A stretch of 64,000 bases of DNA from Rhizoctonia solani (lineage: Eukaryota > Basidiomycota > Agaricomycetes > Cantharellales > Ceratobasidiaceae), in the NCBI RefSeq assembly GCF_016906535.1, contig NC_057383.1:1426001-1490000 (forward strand), written 5' to 3'. How positions within the stretch are numbered: the stretch's first letter is position 1; each line of letters begins with the position of its first letter. The position numbers and the translations under genes were made by a program. Positions 24,255-37,231 of the stretch are shown here, in pieces. The notes under the pieces are model-generated. The model was not told where the DNA came from, did not search any database, and was given only the letters and a program-made list of their open reading frames with translations.

Positions 24255-26037
24255 CTATTGGACCTCGACTATACTACCCATTTCTTCGTCTTGAGCCGGG
24301 GGGCCAACTCGCTGTTGCTGAGATTTGCTTGTTTTCACAACAAGGTCGTTTTGGATCCTGTTTGACAAATCAGCCCCGAAAAGGCAATTAAACGGCCGGA
24401 CATACAACTTCATGCGCAGAATGAGTTTTCGAGCTGTTGCCTCGTTTTCTACACCGGCCTTGAGCGCCCTTTGGAACAACTCGGCTCGAGGATCTACCTG
24501 AGTTGCGATTAAAACCTAAGTGCATATCATTAGAGTGTGATTAAATCAATTATAAGGGAAAAGACCTTTTCGTTTGCATCCACCCGACCTTTTACTTGCC
24601 CTTCCCTCACCAATCGTACGATATGTGCTTCCACATCGGATAACGTAATTCCGAAAGCCTCTGCCAAGCGTTGTAACCGAATGGACGTAAATGGGGTGGT
24701 ATAAAGGACCAGGGCGCGATCCCGAATGAGGCTAGTAAGCAAGCCAATATGTGGAGCAAGAACAACGTCCAATCCGTGGCGTGACTGTATAGAGTCGATT
24801 ATCATTCAGGCCCCAGTCAATATCACGACATACCGAATGGCGATCAAGAAGTTCGAGAACGACCTTGAAGTTATTGTTCGTATATGCATCGATAATCTCA
24901 CGAATATACGGCTCCTGTTCTATGAAATACGTGAACGTGTCACTTTCTACTACAGATGCTTTGATTTGAGAGCGGCTGAGAGTGGCTAGGGCGGCCAACG
25001 TTCCATATATTGCGATGTCAGCTGGAGCGACAAGCTTGGGTGGGATCAACAACACGGTCCCTCATGAGCTCTTGTTAGACTCACTGTACCCAACCAATCA
25101 TCTACATTCTTCTCGAGTTTCAAGAACGTCCAGGCGGCTTTCTGGAAGTTTCCTTGTCCGAGCTGAGCGATTCCACTGGCAAGCTGCAATTTGGACCTGG
25201 CACGCTCATACTCTGCATCCGCCTTGTCTGCTCCTTTACCTGTGCCAGCTCCGCCGGCCGACGCTGATTCGAGCGCAGACTCTGCTTTGAAGACGTAAGA
25301 ATAAATTTGGGCAAAGTTGAGTTGTTCGACTAGTAGTTCCACAGCGGCCATATTCATTTGCAACACGTGGCCTGCAGTAGTACACGATTCGCGCCCCTTG
25401 GAGTAGTGCTTGAGCGCATTGGCTGTATCCCCGAACGAACGGTAAAAGTTGCCCAAGTCGCGATAGGCCATCTAATCGTTATGACAGTCGTAAATGCACC
25501 AGCCAAATGTCGTTAAGACAAACATGACAATATACGCACTCGTGTACTCTCCTTGATGAGATTCGTCGTATAGGTCTTGAGTTCGACTTGCAGGCGGTCG
25601 CCCTCGGCATCTTTAGCCGTCTTGACCTTGGCCATCCAGTCCTGGTCGAGAGTAATCTGCTTGTGGACAGAGGGGAGTGCATTGTACTCTGTTACAAGTT
25701 GGTGGTACAAATTCACATCGATATTAGTGGATTTGACCTGGTCGATGGCGAGGCGGAGTGCATCGGCTTGGAGTGTAGCACTGTTGGCGGCAATGAAGCG
25801 CAGGCGCTTGATAGCAGCTTGACCTGAAGGACCCGTAAGTATCAATTGAACGGATATCAATCTGTACGCACCTTTATATGAGGAGATATATAGCTCGAGG
25901 TCGAATGGATGTTGGTCATCCACAATTATGTTCCTCTTGACTGGTTTCTGGGTTTCTGCAGAGGCTGAGGGTCCAGCGCCGCTCACAACGCCCTCCATAT
26001 CATCTTGGTACTCGGAGTACAATCCCTCCATTGCCAT
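24255..26037 (-). CDS. CSN1: COP9 signalosome subunit 1 (PCI domain)
   Basis: Subunit of the COP9 signalosome, which removes Nedd8 from cullins. The start MAMEGLYSEY leads through an acidic N-terminus to the CSN1 hallmark HPFDLELYISSYKG. Helical repeats follow (LRFIAANSATLQADALRLAI; NLIKESTRMAYRDLGNFYRSFGDTANALKHY; QMNMAAVELLVEQLNFAQIYSYVFKAES). The PCI part has DIAIYGTLAALATL, APHIGLLTSLIRDRALVLY, IRLQRLAEAFGI and EGQVKGRVDANEKV. The C-terminus is basic and Gln-rich. FDLELYxxxYKG and the SYVxKAES block distinguish it from proteasomal Rpn7. At 25061-25089 the frame requires either a 29-nt intron or a one-base repair. It lies tail to tail with the Yip1 gene, and its start is 254 bp from the stop of the next regulator on the same strand. 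Confidence 0.92.
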
Positions 26038-26290
26038 ACTTCCAAGTTAGAGGAGATTATTAAATTGATAATGTGGCTGAGATTCAGCTTATCCACTGGG
26101 CACGGTGGGCGAGAACGACGATGGCGCGGTCACGTGAGTTAAATGACCTTCAATTGCACTAATTTATCCCAAAACGGATAGGCAAGTAGGGTGGTATTCG
26201 ATATGATACGTGGAGGTGGTATGTGTAGAATACAACATGAATCATAAATCATAAGGAGCCATGAAATCACGTCACGACCAAGATAGTCAA

Positions 26291-28634
26291 CTAACTATCA
26301 CTTGGGTTTGCACTAGGCTGTAAACTCAAATTCCGACATGTAGATCTCATAGCAGACACTCTCAGGTCAGACCATACAGCTGCTCGATTCTCCACTTCCG
26401 TTCGTTCCCAGATATCGGTGAGTTTTAAGAGGGCAGTGTGAGGTGGTGTGCCAGAATTAGCACCTTTTTGAAGGCCAAATATTCGCCGACGGATCGAATC
26501 ACGATCTTTTCTCCGGCGCGCGGCGACCCCAACCTAAAAGTAACTTGAAGTGAGCATAGTCCCATCTGTTACCACACAAGACTTTGACTCACAACATGCA
26601 TTGGTATCAGCAAGAAGGTGTCAGGGTTATGACCCGGCTTGACACCATTGATAATTCGTGTGAATGCCTTGACCGCCTGGGCTACCCGAGGGTCATCAGC
26701 ACCAGCTCCACAAAGTGCCTAGTATCAACTCAAATCAACATATTTTCAGAAAGACTGAAAGATTGGGCTATGCACCATGTAGAGGTAGACAAATACCGTT
26801 TGCCGCCAACATTCCTTTACCGCGAGCCTCCGGACAGTAAGAATTGGGTCAGATGACACCCCAGGGGCGAACCTTGCACTCCGAATTCGGGTTTCTATCT
26901 CAGCTAAGATCTGTGGATCTACGTTGGTGCCGAATTCTTCGCACAATCCGTTGATCCAAGCCAGCAGAACAAGAAATTGTCCCGGAAGGCCTCGTAACCA
27001 CTGTAATCCATCTTCTCTCGCGATTCGGTCCCACGTCTCTTCACTAAAGCTCACGTCGTATTTAAAGAACATAGACCGGCCACTGACGAGGGTAAGGAGG
27101 ACATCGCTCTCAGCGAATTGTCGATGATGGAATGCAGATTCCAACAATATGCGAGGGAGGCTAACCAGCTGCTCTGGAGGCTCGGGACAAGCTCGTCGAA
27201 ATACCGGTGCGGCAGCATGCATGAGACCCATAAGGTTCCTTGGCCCCAGTGACCAACATTGTAGGAGGAGCATCTTTGGCAAGTTGAGTAAGAGTCGTGA
27301 CGGTAATCAGGCGTTTGCATGCTCACCTCGACAAGTGGTCAAACGACATCGACGCGAGGGGTATATCCAATTCACGGCGTGAAGCAGGTTGTTTTGAAGT
27401 TACGTGTGCTATACTCTGTTGTGCCTCGTCATAGAGGATAGCGACAATCGATGTACTTCGTATAGTGAATTTGGCATCTCTTCCAATCGCAGTGATCGCG
27501 TTTGCGATAAGTATGACCCGATTTCGTGAGGCTTGGGAGCTCGAAAAGCGAGCAAGGATGTTGTCCCTTAGTTGGTATGCGATCCTCGAAGGTTCAAATA
27601 CAGAGAAATTTGCCCAACGCGCATCTTTCAGACCAGTCAATGTAAAGTAAGCTCATAGTTAACTTGATTACTCACAACTTTGCAACACAAAGGGCAATGT
27701 GTTACTCTGTGCATGAGGATCAGGGGTTGGGATTGTACACATGACTATCCCAACCCCTTCAGGATCCTCGTCGTCGCTCGCCGATTCCTCATCCTCACTG
27801 GGGCTGAAGCTTAACGAGGGTAACGATCCTGATGAGCGAGAGCCAGAACCAGAACCAGAGCCGGAGGCAGAGACGGAGAATAGTGAATCAAGTGGTCTAG
27901 ATTGAGTGGGTACGGATAATTCGTTCCACGTATGCTCGAATGCTGGAACTCCGTAGGCCGGACCGGGTTGTCCCTGACTAGGATGTATATGTACTTCCTC
28001 CAAATGATTGCTCGGCGTGTGTGAATGAACTATTTCTAGAGATGAAGCACCTGCTGACGAACCAGACGAGGAACCATGTGGACGGCGGTCAGAGCTAGCC
28101 GGGAGCTGTCCGGTTGCGTATCCCATATCCCGCGATTGAGTGGGTACTACGGGTTGCTGCATAAGTGAGGTCTGAGTGGTGTCCGCTGTAGATGAATGGC
28201 CCGGTTGGCTCGGAGGATCAGGAAACTGGGAAAAGGTTGACATTTGGCCTTGGGGCTCTGTAGATATGTTTCTTTCCTCGTTAGTAGTTTGCGATCGACC
28301 GGCAGCGACTGAGCTTGTTGTTGACGAAGACACATGTGATGCAGTGTACTTGGTTGATCCAGGCATTACCATCTTGAAGGTGGTGCCACGCTTAGTGCCG
28401 GTAGCAGGTAGGATAGGTCGTGCACGACGCATAACTCCCCTGCTATCGGGGTTTTCAAGCGGAGGATATCCTCCGCACTGTATTCCCATTCCAATGCAAC
28501 GCAGGCATTGGGGGTGTGTCTCGTCACATTTCTTTTTCCTAAGCGGATAACATTGAGGCAATGACGTATAGCCACCAATAAGATATATACCTATTCTTGC
28601 AGGTGTAGCACCCGTTAATTGAGCGAATGTTCAT
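26291..28634 (-). CDS. Zn2Cys6 transcription factor, cluster copy 1 (one frameshift)
   Basis: DNA-binding regulator. Exon 1 gives MNIRSINGCYTCKNR and joins KKKCDETHPQCLRC-IGMGIQC, a complete C-x2-C-x6-C-x6-C-x2-C-x6-C cluster. A long Ser/Pro/Gly linker (SGSGSGSGS, then an acidic run DEESASDDEDPEGV) leads to the family motif TPDP-x5-NTLPFVLQ. The helical domain follows: ARWANFSVFEP, MHAAAPVFRRACPEPPEQLV, FKYDVSF, LVLLAWINGL, CWRQTVFVYLYM, then VKPGHNPDTFLLIP and VWSDLR near the C-terminus. One base is missing near 27330, where DHLSR should run DHLVE before the splice donor. It lacks the intron after CDE that copies 2 and 7 have. An in-frame ATG at 28649 is an alternative start. Target genes unknown. 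Confidence 0.85.
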
Positions 28635-29666
28635 ACGAGGAGTGGGCATCCCGAAGTTCGTCGTCGAGAGACTGAGTGTTGGGGAATCATAGAAGAAACC
28701 GAAGTCTATAGCTGAACAGGTCGGTTCGGTAACCAAACGAATAAGGATCACGTGGGAAGTACGAGCTTAAACTAGAAGTCCCAGTATCAAGGATCGATAG
28801 CTGCCGGTCCCTGGCTCCAGCCGATCTCGATGGCACCCACTATACTCAATCTTTCATATCTGTCTTTTGATGAAAGATACGTACGCTAAGCCACCGCCCC
28901 AAGTGAGCTGCCGTCCCCACTGTGTCTACCACTGGTAAATTCTTGTGAGGCACCCATACACAGTCACTAACGGTGTGCACGACAATGCTAGTGAGGAAGC
29001 TTGGAAGCTTACGTGGGCAGTTGTGAATCAATTAGAGTTTAATCATGTTCTAGTTAGTAAATGGGGCCTACGGTGGTGTGTAACTACGTACAACCTCCGT
29101 CATAAACTACTCTCGACATCACTCCAGTAGCATCTGATATAAAATTCAAGAGTTGACCACTGCTGAACAGCCCATCGACTCATTCCTTTGGAGTTTACGG
29201 CAGGGGCACGGTTTTGAGATTTTAGCCTTATCGGACCGACGGAACTGAGTACTGGTGAGAGAGCACAGCTGCCGCCAAGAGGGTATTGAATAAGCACGAC
29301 CCACCGAGATGCTGCCCAAGGTTCCGACAACATTTACTACCTTTGACATTGGTGTTTCAGGCGAACTTGTAAGCCATCCAAGAGACGTCTTGCACGGGGA
29401 GCCTCAGCTTGGCTGCAGGGTCGCAAACCCACTATGACCGTCATGACCGAGATAGCGTCCTTACTTTACCTTTTCGAGAAACGGACAATTGCGGGTGAAT
29501 TACGGCGCACTAAATTTCCGTAATTCGCTCTTTTTCTCCAGAAATTTGGATCAAGTACATATAGCGTTTCGATGTGCTACATGAGCTGATTACGTATACT
29601 TGAGTATTGACGATAGGGATAAATTTCATAAACACGTACTCCAGTCATTATGTTGCAATTGCCAGC
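28635..29666. other. intergenic between regulator copies 1 and 2
   Basis: Promoter side of copy 1 and 3' side of copy 2. No coding signal recognised. Confidence 0.5.
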
Positions 29667-31993
29667 TTACATGCCTGTGACTCGATAAGTAGCCACCCTT
29701 ACATCTGACCAAACTGCGGCTCGACCCTCTGAATCGGCCCTCATCCACACGTCAAGAAGTGTATTCAGCGCTTCGTTCCCGCAGAGACCGGGAGTTGCCA
29801 CCTCTTGTAGGCCGAACATTCTCCGATGGATCACAGCCTGATCCTCTTTTCTATATGCCGAGGCGCCTACCTATCGGTATATGCCCATAAGCTTAGGAGT
29901 TGTTAAGGATTTGGTTCAATGCTTACAACGATCATAGGAATGCATAAGAAAGAATCAGGCATACGACCGGCCCTTACACTTTCTACCAATCGCACAAACG
30001 ATTCGACAAGTTTCATTATTTCAAGGTCATCGGTACGCCTCCGGCACAAAACCTTCGAAATCCAATAAGCTAATTGAATTGAAGTCTGAAATAGGGGCTA
30101 ACCATGTAGAGATAAACGTGCATCGCTATTCGCCAACCCTCTTTAATGATATACTTCCATATCGTAAACAGAGAGTCATCCGATGATTCACAGTGCCCCC
30201 ATGCATCTTCAATTTCACTCGCAATTTCGTTGACTATATCTTGACTACCAGAAGATTGCAAGTCCGGACCCTCTGATAGTATATTAATCCGAGCCAACAA
30301 TATGATGTACTGGTCCGAGATCCCGTGCAGCCATCGTAAGCCGTAGTGCTTATCTGTGATCTGTGGAAGGATATCTGGTGGGTAAGTAACATCGTAGCGC
30401 ATGATCGTTGGACGTCCTGTCGTAATGCTGAGGACGATGTCGTTTGCTGCGAAATGTCGAAGGTTTATACCTGATGCAAGCACTCTTGGAAGGTTGACAG
30501 GCTCTCCTGGAGGCTCGGGACAAGCCCTTCGAAATACTGGCGCAGAAGCTTCCATCAACATTAGGGCGCTTGATAGCGCACCACAGTATCGCTGAATCAG
30601 AGTAACCTATCAATGTAATAAGATCCAAGGGATGAAAGGCTTAAATAGTAGTACTCACTTCCATCATGAGGTCCAGTGCCTCTAAGGCATTTTGCATATC
30701 CATTTTACGGTCATCGTTGGGCTTGCGTGATGTGAACCTCCCTATCTTTTCGTGTGCTTCGATGCGGAGAAACGACACCAGTGATAACATCCTACTGTTA
30801 GGATTGATGGTTTTGCCCAACGTTCCGATGACATTCGCAAGTAGAATGACCTTCGTTCGCTCGCCTCGTGAGCGCATGAATTGTTCAATAATGCTATTCT
30901 TAAGTAGATCCACAACGCTACGAGGGTCAAAGACAGCAAGGTTCACCCATCGAGCATCTGTTCATGGCTAAGATTAACAATTTCAGTTATCATAAATGGA
31001 CGACAACTTACAGCATTGTAAAACAAACGGCAGTGCATTGTCCTGCGTATTTGGATCCATGGTCGGAGCAATCCACATTTCCTGTTCGATCTCACTCTCA
31101 TCGCTTTCAAACTCTCCATCCTCGTCGACTTCGATTATATAAGCTGATTGGCGCGCTGTGGATAAAAGTCGAGTGCTAGTTGAGAGTTGTCCCGAGTCAA
31201 GTGTGGTGAGCTCTCTTCGAGAATGTCCAGGAGCTGCTACTGGTTTTGTATCCCAAAATTCCAGAGCAGAAATATTGTTTCCACTCAATCTAACAGAGTA
31301 CTGTCCCAAATTTCTGAAAGTGTGTGGACTGGTCCGATTGGTATCCAATGAAAGGTTCGCCTTTGGAATTAATGAACTAGATGTCCGAAGATTCAATGAA
31401 TGTTTAATAGCGGGGTCTTGAGCGGTATTTATGGAGTTAGGACTCTCGGAGGTTACTGAAGCTGATACTTCCGAAGACATATTGCCGGAGCTATTTGGTC
31501 GGGACACGGACTCGTCTGAATCTGGTTGAGGTGTATTGGAAGTTGGTGGAGTCACATTGTTGGATTGGTCCAAGCCATGAGTATCTTGTGCCGCTTCGAG
31601 CAATAAGTCTGAGGTAGGGATTTCTTTAAGAGAAAGAGGTTTATCGTGTAAACTAGCCAAACTTTTATCTCGAGAATTTTTATCCACGGTAGTTGCTTGC
31701 CTAGGACCACCAGAAGATGTAGCCTTAGACCGCCTCATAACGCCCTTGCTATCGGGATTTTCGAACGGGGCGTACCCTTCGCATTCGAATTTACCCTTTT
31801 CGCATCTGAAGCAAGTAGGTTGACGCTTTTAAAGATATTTAGCTTCCTACCCAAATCTCCCAACGTACATAGCCAACCTCATCGCATTTCTTCTTCCTTT
31901 AGTCAAGATAAGATCCTGCTCTGGGTCACGGCCATTCTCTAACACTTACCTACGCTTGCAAGTGTAGCACCCGGCTGTGGATCTAGAAAGCAT
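29667..31993 (-). CDS. Zn2Cys6 transcription factor, cluster copy 2
   Basis: Start MLSRSTAGCYTCKRR; the zinc cluster is completed over three exons (KKKCDE, then RQPTCFRC-EKGKFEC), with an extra phase-0 intron right after CDE. Then come EGYAPFENPDSKGVMRR and a Ser/Thr-rich linker, followed by an acidic EVDEDGEFESDESEIEQE block and the motif MDPNTQDNALPFVLQ. The helical region has ARWVNLAVFDP, LIQRYCGALSS, EASAPVFRRACPEPPGEP, RYDVTYPPDILPQ, YGLRWLHGISDQYIILLARIN and MHVYLYM. The C-terminal exons end at VWSDVRVATYRVTGM. All exons join in frame. It is the same family as copy 1 and shares its orientation, so these two probably arose as a direct tandem pair. Length is about 670 residues. Target genes unknown. 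Confidence 0.87.
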
Positions 31994-33092
31994 AGGTTGG
32001 GTGGAAGTAGCCGTTTCGAGAGATCGCGAGCTATTTCACTAAACTAGGGTTCAGGGAGTGGGCTAGGGTAAGATGTTACAACCAGGTAGTTCGCAAAGTA
32101 GATCACCTAAATAACGGAAGGCGAGAATTATAGCCTGAGGAAGCCATGCGTTCATTGCAAAGTATCTGAGCGGTCCCGAGACTATCCCTATATTCATGTA
32201 GAACCCCTTGTGTTGGTGCGTTGAAAGTGATCGGGTTACACGTTGCGGTTGGGCTGTGATCGAGGCATGTGCATATTCGCCGTTCTTTGGGGTTAGTATT
32301 AAATTAAATAGAACATAGCGCACAAGCCTAGAGCATAAGAATACCTGTGCTTGCGCCGGGATACGTGGCCTTGATCACCATACAGCGCCACGATCTTCCA
32401 TGCGGCAAACTCAAGGTGCCAACGCTTGAGCCGAGGACATCAATCCCGGATGGTCAGGAGAGTACGATGACATAAGGTACAGAGAATGCAGTATATCCTA
32501 GTTGGTGGGTGGCCTAAGGCTGTTAGGATATTACCTTGCAATACCAAAAAATCAAGCCAATAGCCAAGTGTATAGCCGTGACAAGTATCGTCTTAACTCA
32601 AGCCTACAACAAGCCAATCAGATCGATCACTTCCTGTTTGTAAACGTTGTCTGTCTGATCTTTACAACAAATCACCTCCAACTTCGGTCCGATGTGAGCA
32701 AACAGCCAGAGTAGCTGTCTTTGTCTTCAGAATCATGACATATATCCATATGACACCCATATCTATCAAAGGATACTAAAACTTTCAGTTCCGGTGTACG
32801 GTTTATTGGAGCATACTTAATACAAAGGGGATTCCAGCCACCGAAGGCATACGTATCTGACATACATACATTGATTACCCTAGTAGAAGGGGCAAGAAAT
32901 CCCTTATCATTCAACATAAGTGTCTTTTATAGTTTCTCAAGAACATCATGACCAATTAATGTCCAAACTGAAATCCTACGCCTCAGAGCAGTAAGACCCT
33001 GACTCAATTTGTCATTAATTAGCACAGAGGACCCTGAGACCCTAAAGCACTGTCATCTGCACGCTCCCCGCAGTTTCGACCGCCACCGCAAT
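31994..33092. other. intergenic, divergent promoter region of regulator copy 2 and BRO1
   Basis: The two flanking genes are divergently transcribed, so this 1.1 kb should hold both promoters. No gene recognised. Confidence 0.5.
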
Positions 33093-36000
33093 ATGACCAG
33101 CCCTTGCATATCGATACCAAAGAAGAAGACGGATGAGGTGAGTGTCCATAAGTGACTTAAGCATACCCTTGAAATATTTAACACTATACTTTATAGGTGG
33201 ACTGGACGTCACCCATTCGATCACTGATACAGCAGTCATATGGCGAAAGTCCGGATAACTATGCAACAGAGTGTGCTGCGCTTCAGAGATGCAGGCAAGA
33301 TGCAGTCAGAGGAGCTGGCAGTGATTCAACCGGTACGTCTGTTATGTTTTGCAATCTTTCTGGCGGATCATTTACGCACTTTACGATGTCAGCGCGCGAT
33401 CTATTGTACAAATACTTTGGTCAACTTGAGCTACTCGAGCTTCGATTTGCGGAGATAAGAGTGTCCTTCCCATGGTGAGCTCAGCATATGATTTAAACCC
33501 CATAGACGCGATACAAAGTCTTAATTAATTCATTACAGGTATGATGCATTCACCGGAAAGTTAACGACACAAACCTCTCTTGCATTTGAGAAGGCATCCA
33601 TTATTTTCCAAATAGCAGCCACACACACATCCATTGCTGCATCTCAGAACCGCGCTGACCCAGAAGGTCTTAAACGGGCGATTCATTACTTTCGCACGGC
33701 CGCGGGAATGCTTACATACATAAACGACAACTTTCTACACGCTCCATCAACTGACTTGAGCAAGGAGGTCGTCAAGTTTCTTGTGGGTATCGCGATTGCG
33801 CAGGCGACAGAAGTGGTATACGAGAAGCTCGTAGAAGAGAAGAAGGCATTAGTAACCAAGGTTGCATCCCAAACTGCGTATTTGTACAATGCGCTGCAGG
33901 AGGATGTGAAGGAGTTTATGGGCAGAGGAATATTCGACCGCAATTGGGTTACTCTTATCCAGGTACGCATCGGTTCACATGTTGATAGCAAAGACTCACT
34001 TTCGAGTAGATAAAAGCCAAATACTTTGCTTCTCTCACTCAGTACCACCGTGCCCTCACAGATGATAGCTCAGGCAAACACGGCGATGCTCTGGTCCGGT
34101 TCCAAATCGCTGAAACTCATGCCAAAGAAGCTCACCGACTTGCACAATCGTTTACCCCATACTTCGTGGTCACCCTTACACCAACCATGCCTTCAGACGC
34201 TGGAGTTGCCATTCTCGAGCTCACCAAGTCTCATCTGGCGCTATGTACAGAGCACAAAAACACTGCTCAAAAGGACAACGACTTGATTTATCACTCTATC
34301 CTACCTTCCGAGGCGTCGCTCCCCGTGATCGACAAAGTGAGCGTTGCTACTCCGATTCCGATTCAAGAGGTCTACGGAACACCCGAAGTCCAGAAGGTCA
34401 TCGGACCTGATTTGTTCATCCGTCTAGTTCCATTAAGCGTGCACGAAAGTGCTTCCGTCTATTCGGAAGAAAAGGCCAAACTTGTACGTGGCGAATCCAC
34501 GAGGGCGGAGGAAGCGGATGGGGACTTGCGCGCAGGATTAGACTCGCTGGGATTACCTGGGGCATTGGCCAAGTTCAGAGAGATGGCTGAAGGAAGCGAT
34601 GCTGATGCAGAGAGCGCTGTGCCGCAACAAATATGGACATGGAAGGAAGAAGTGGAGAACAAGGAGAGCGAGAACCCCACAGAATCAATATTAGCACAGC
34701 TAGAGAAGCTCAAAGCGGAAGTGGATGCGGATCTCGCAACTGTCTCCAGAGAGCTGGAGTTGGAATCACGAGAGTGTGAGAGTATGAGGGTAGGTTTACT
34801 CGGACTCCGGTATGGTTTTAGGATTTCTTACGCGATTACACAGGTTAAATACGAACACCTCTGGACCCAAGAGCCTTCAGCATCTCGCACTGCTGCCCTT
34901 CGTCAAGAACTCAAGTCTCACCGAGAAGCATTTGCTGCAGCGGCTTCGTCAGACGGACAGGTTTTATCGCTCTGGCAGAGTACTAAGCCTGGGCTCGATA
35001 TTCTTCGTAATAACCCAGCTTCATTGTTCCAACGCGTGGACAGCGAGCCCGGGAGCCTTCTCGATTTAGATGAAGGCGCGAACGTAGACACAGACGAATC
35101 CAATGCGATCAAAGCTCAAATAGAAGATATCGATGAGATACTCGGGAGACTTAACAAGATCAAACGGGAAAGAGGAGAAGTCTTGAAGGATCTCAAAGAA
35201 AAGGTTCGATAATAATTTATTTAACTTAGGCTTCGATCCATGTGTTGAGCCTATGGTATAGGTCCAAAACGACGATGTCTCCCACTTGCTATTACTGAAC
35301 CGCCGCTCTGGTCCGGCAGTCGAAACTGCACTCTTTGCATCGGAGCTGGAAAAGTTCCGCCCATACCAATCTCGGCTCGCATCAACTGTGCACCACCAGC
35401 AAGCAGCCCTTCAAGAGGTTGGGAATCTGCTAAAACGACTGCAAAACGAGCGCGGGCGTAGTGCATGGGCGAAGAAGTGGGAAGCTGGAGAAAAGAAACG
35501 CAAGGATGCAATCACAAGGATCGCTAGGGCGAGAGAGGGTTGGGTTGAAGTTCGGGAAGGAGCTGGGTGAGGATTTTGATTTAACTTCACGGTGGCTAGT
35601 GCTGATAATCATGCAGAAAAGGGATACAATTTTATCAGGATTTGGCATCTATGGTCTCGGCGCTCAAGCGGAACGCTATATCTTACACGTCTTCACGTAA
35701 GGCAGAAAGGGATCGTCTCGCCTCAGAGATTGAAGTCCAGAGGCGGCTTTCTGCTCCTGCAGTACCCCCTCCTGTCCCGCCTCCACCTAGTACCCAGCCA
35801 CGTTCGCCTACCCTTGAAGGTGCGATGGGTGGACTGAATCTTGGGTCAGGGACAAATTCGGGGTGGTCTCAACCTCCCCGGCCACCAAGTCAATCGTTCC
35901 CGCCCCCACCGCCGCAACGTCCAGCATATGCTTCACCAGCCCCGCCCCACCCCCGCCTCCACAGCAATATCAATCCTTCAATGCACCCGGGTACCCAACT

Positions 36001-36545
36001 CCTCCACCCCCACCCCCACAGACTCAACGATCCTACCCCCCACCTCCTCCTGCGGGCTCAGGGTATTCGTCTCCTGCTCCTCCACCAGATCCATACGCAG
36101 GCCTCGGCTCAGCGTTCTCGACGACTGCACCCACGACCGCTAGCCCGTCACCGTACCCTCCCCCCCCCTCCCCCAGTCGACAGAGTACGTACCCTCCCCC
36201 GCCACCCCCTGCTCGACAAGGAACGTATCCTCCTCCAGTGGGTCAAGCTCAGAGCCCGTACCCGCCCCTCCACCTCAAGGTCAACAATACGGCGGGTATG
36301 CACAATATGGTCAGCCGAGTCAATATGGTCAACAGCCGCCTCAGCAGTACGGGCAGCAACCACCCCAGCAGTATGGTCAACAATATGGTCAGCAGCAACC
36401 GCAGTATGGCCAGCAACAGCCCCAGTACGGGCAACAACCGCAGTACCAGGGGGGAATACCTCCTCCTCCACCTCCAGTAAATTATTCCTCCCCACCTCCA
36501 GGAGGGTATAATAATACCTATGGAGGACAAGGTTACGGCCGATAG
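33093..36545 (+). CDS. BRO1: BRO1/ALIX-type ESCRT adaptor with Pro- and YGQ-rich tail (two frameshifts in tail)
   Basis: Cytosolic ESCRT-associated adaptor for multivesicular body sorting. The BRO1 domain (about residues 5-380) has [79 protein letters not shown] and [13 protein letters not shown] coiled V domain follows ([41 protein letters not shown] through [17 protein letters not shown]). The tail of about 300 residues starts as poly-Pro blocks and ends in tandem [12 protein letters not shown] repeats. Exons fit cleanly up to 35900, including acceptor ATGCAG near 35615. In the tail, one C appears to be missing near 35945 and another near 36268; both sit in C runs. The stop is at 36543. The V domain and tail favour Bro1/Alix over PalA/Rim20, with moderate certainty. 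Confidence 0.88.
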
Positions 36546-36769
36546 ATAGATCAACTGGATTTGGATGTGCTTCTACTTTCTTGAATTTATCGTAATGTGA
36601 ACCGATAGAACTGTGGGCCTATACCAATTGATAAAATGACATTAAGCTCTCGACCCAACGATCTAAGGCAAAGATAAAGTTGACATCTATTACTTTTAGC
36701 ACAATCGTTACACTTGGTCGCCCATTAGTCTTGGTTCACGGGCATTGTGCTTATCCTACACTCACCAGG

Positions 36770-37231
36770 TCACTGGACTAATGACGAAACCCTTTTCCTA
36801 AGATGATCCCATTGCTGTTTCCAATCCCACTGGCTCCCGAACTGATGTGCATTCATAACGGCATTCTCGATCTCTTGGTTCCATCGCTGTCGAACAAGAT
36901 CACGGAACGGCGATCTATGAATTCTGGCCGATGCAGGAACCGGGCCAGGTACTGGGGGCTTCAGCAATTCGGTCGAGAGTATGTGTAGACTAGGTTTAAG
37001 GCAGAGCATTAGTCAATAATATTTAATGGTAAATACATGCAGGGCTTACTCTTTGGTCAGCCCATTGGTCCTAGTCTCGAAAGTCCGAGAGAATCCGTAG
37101 TAGATCTAGCAGAAATATACCTGTAAGAAACTTGTGCACACATACACGGAATGCGGGTGTTAGCAGGGGAGTGTAATACTCACTGCGGAGGCGGTTAGGC
37201 CCCCGGCCACAGTGCCCATGAGAAATGACAT
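36770..37231 (-). CDS. Small mitochondrial-type protein, probable MICOS subunit Mic12-like
   Basis: Three short exons on the minus strand give about 108 residues: MSFLMGTVAGGLTASA joined to IYYGFSRTFETRTNGLTKD, then LHILSTELLKPPVPGP and the conserved-looking end RQRWNQEIENAVMNAHQFG with a closing VSSLVQ. The first intron starts GTGAGTATT near 37183 and ends CTGCTAG; the second starts GTAAGCCC. A glycine-rich single N-terminal helix followed by YYG and a C-terminal W-N-x-E-I-E helix fits the fungal Mic12/Aim5 family of the inner mitochondrial membrane. Family assignment is from memory of the pattern and is tentative; that it is a gene is better supported (splice sites and clean frame). Confidence 0.55.

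Noticed and set aside
24255..26037. Proteasome lid subunit Rpn7 instead of CSN1
   Set aside because: Both are PCI proteins, but FDLELYxxxYKG, the SYVxKAES block and DIAIYGTLAALATL match CSN1 better than Rpn7.
35863..36480. Separate proline-rich protein gene
   Set aside because: It is the continuation of the BRO1 tail in a frame shifted by one lost C; the composition carries on without a break.
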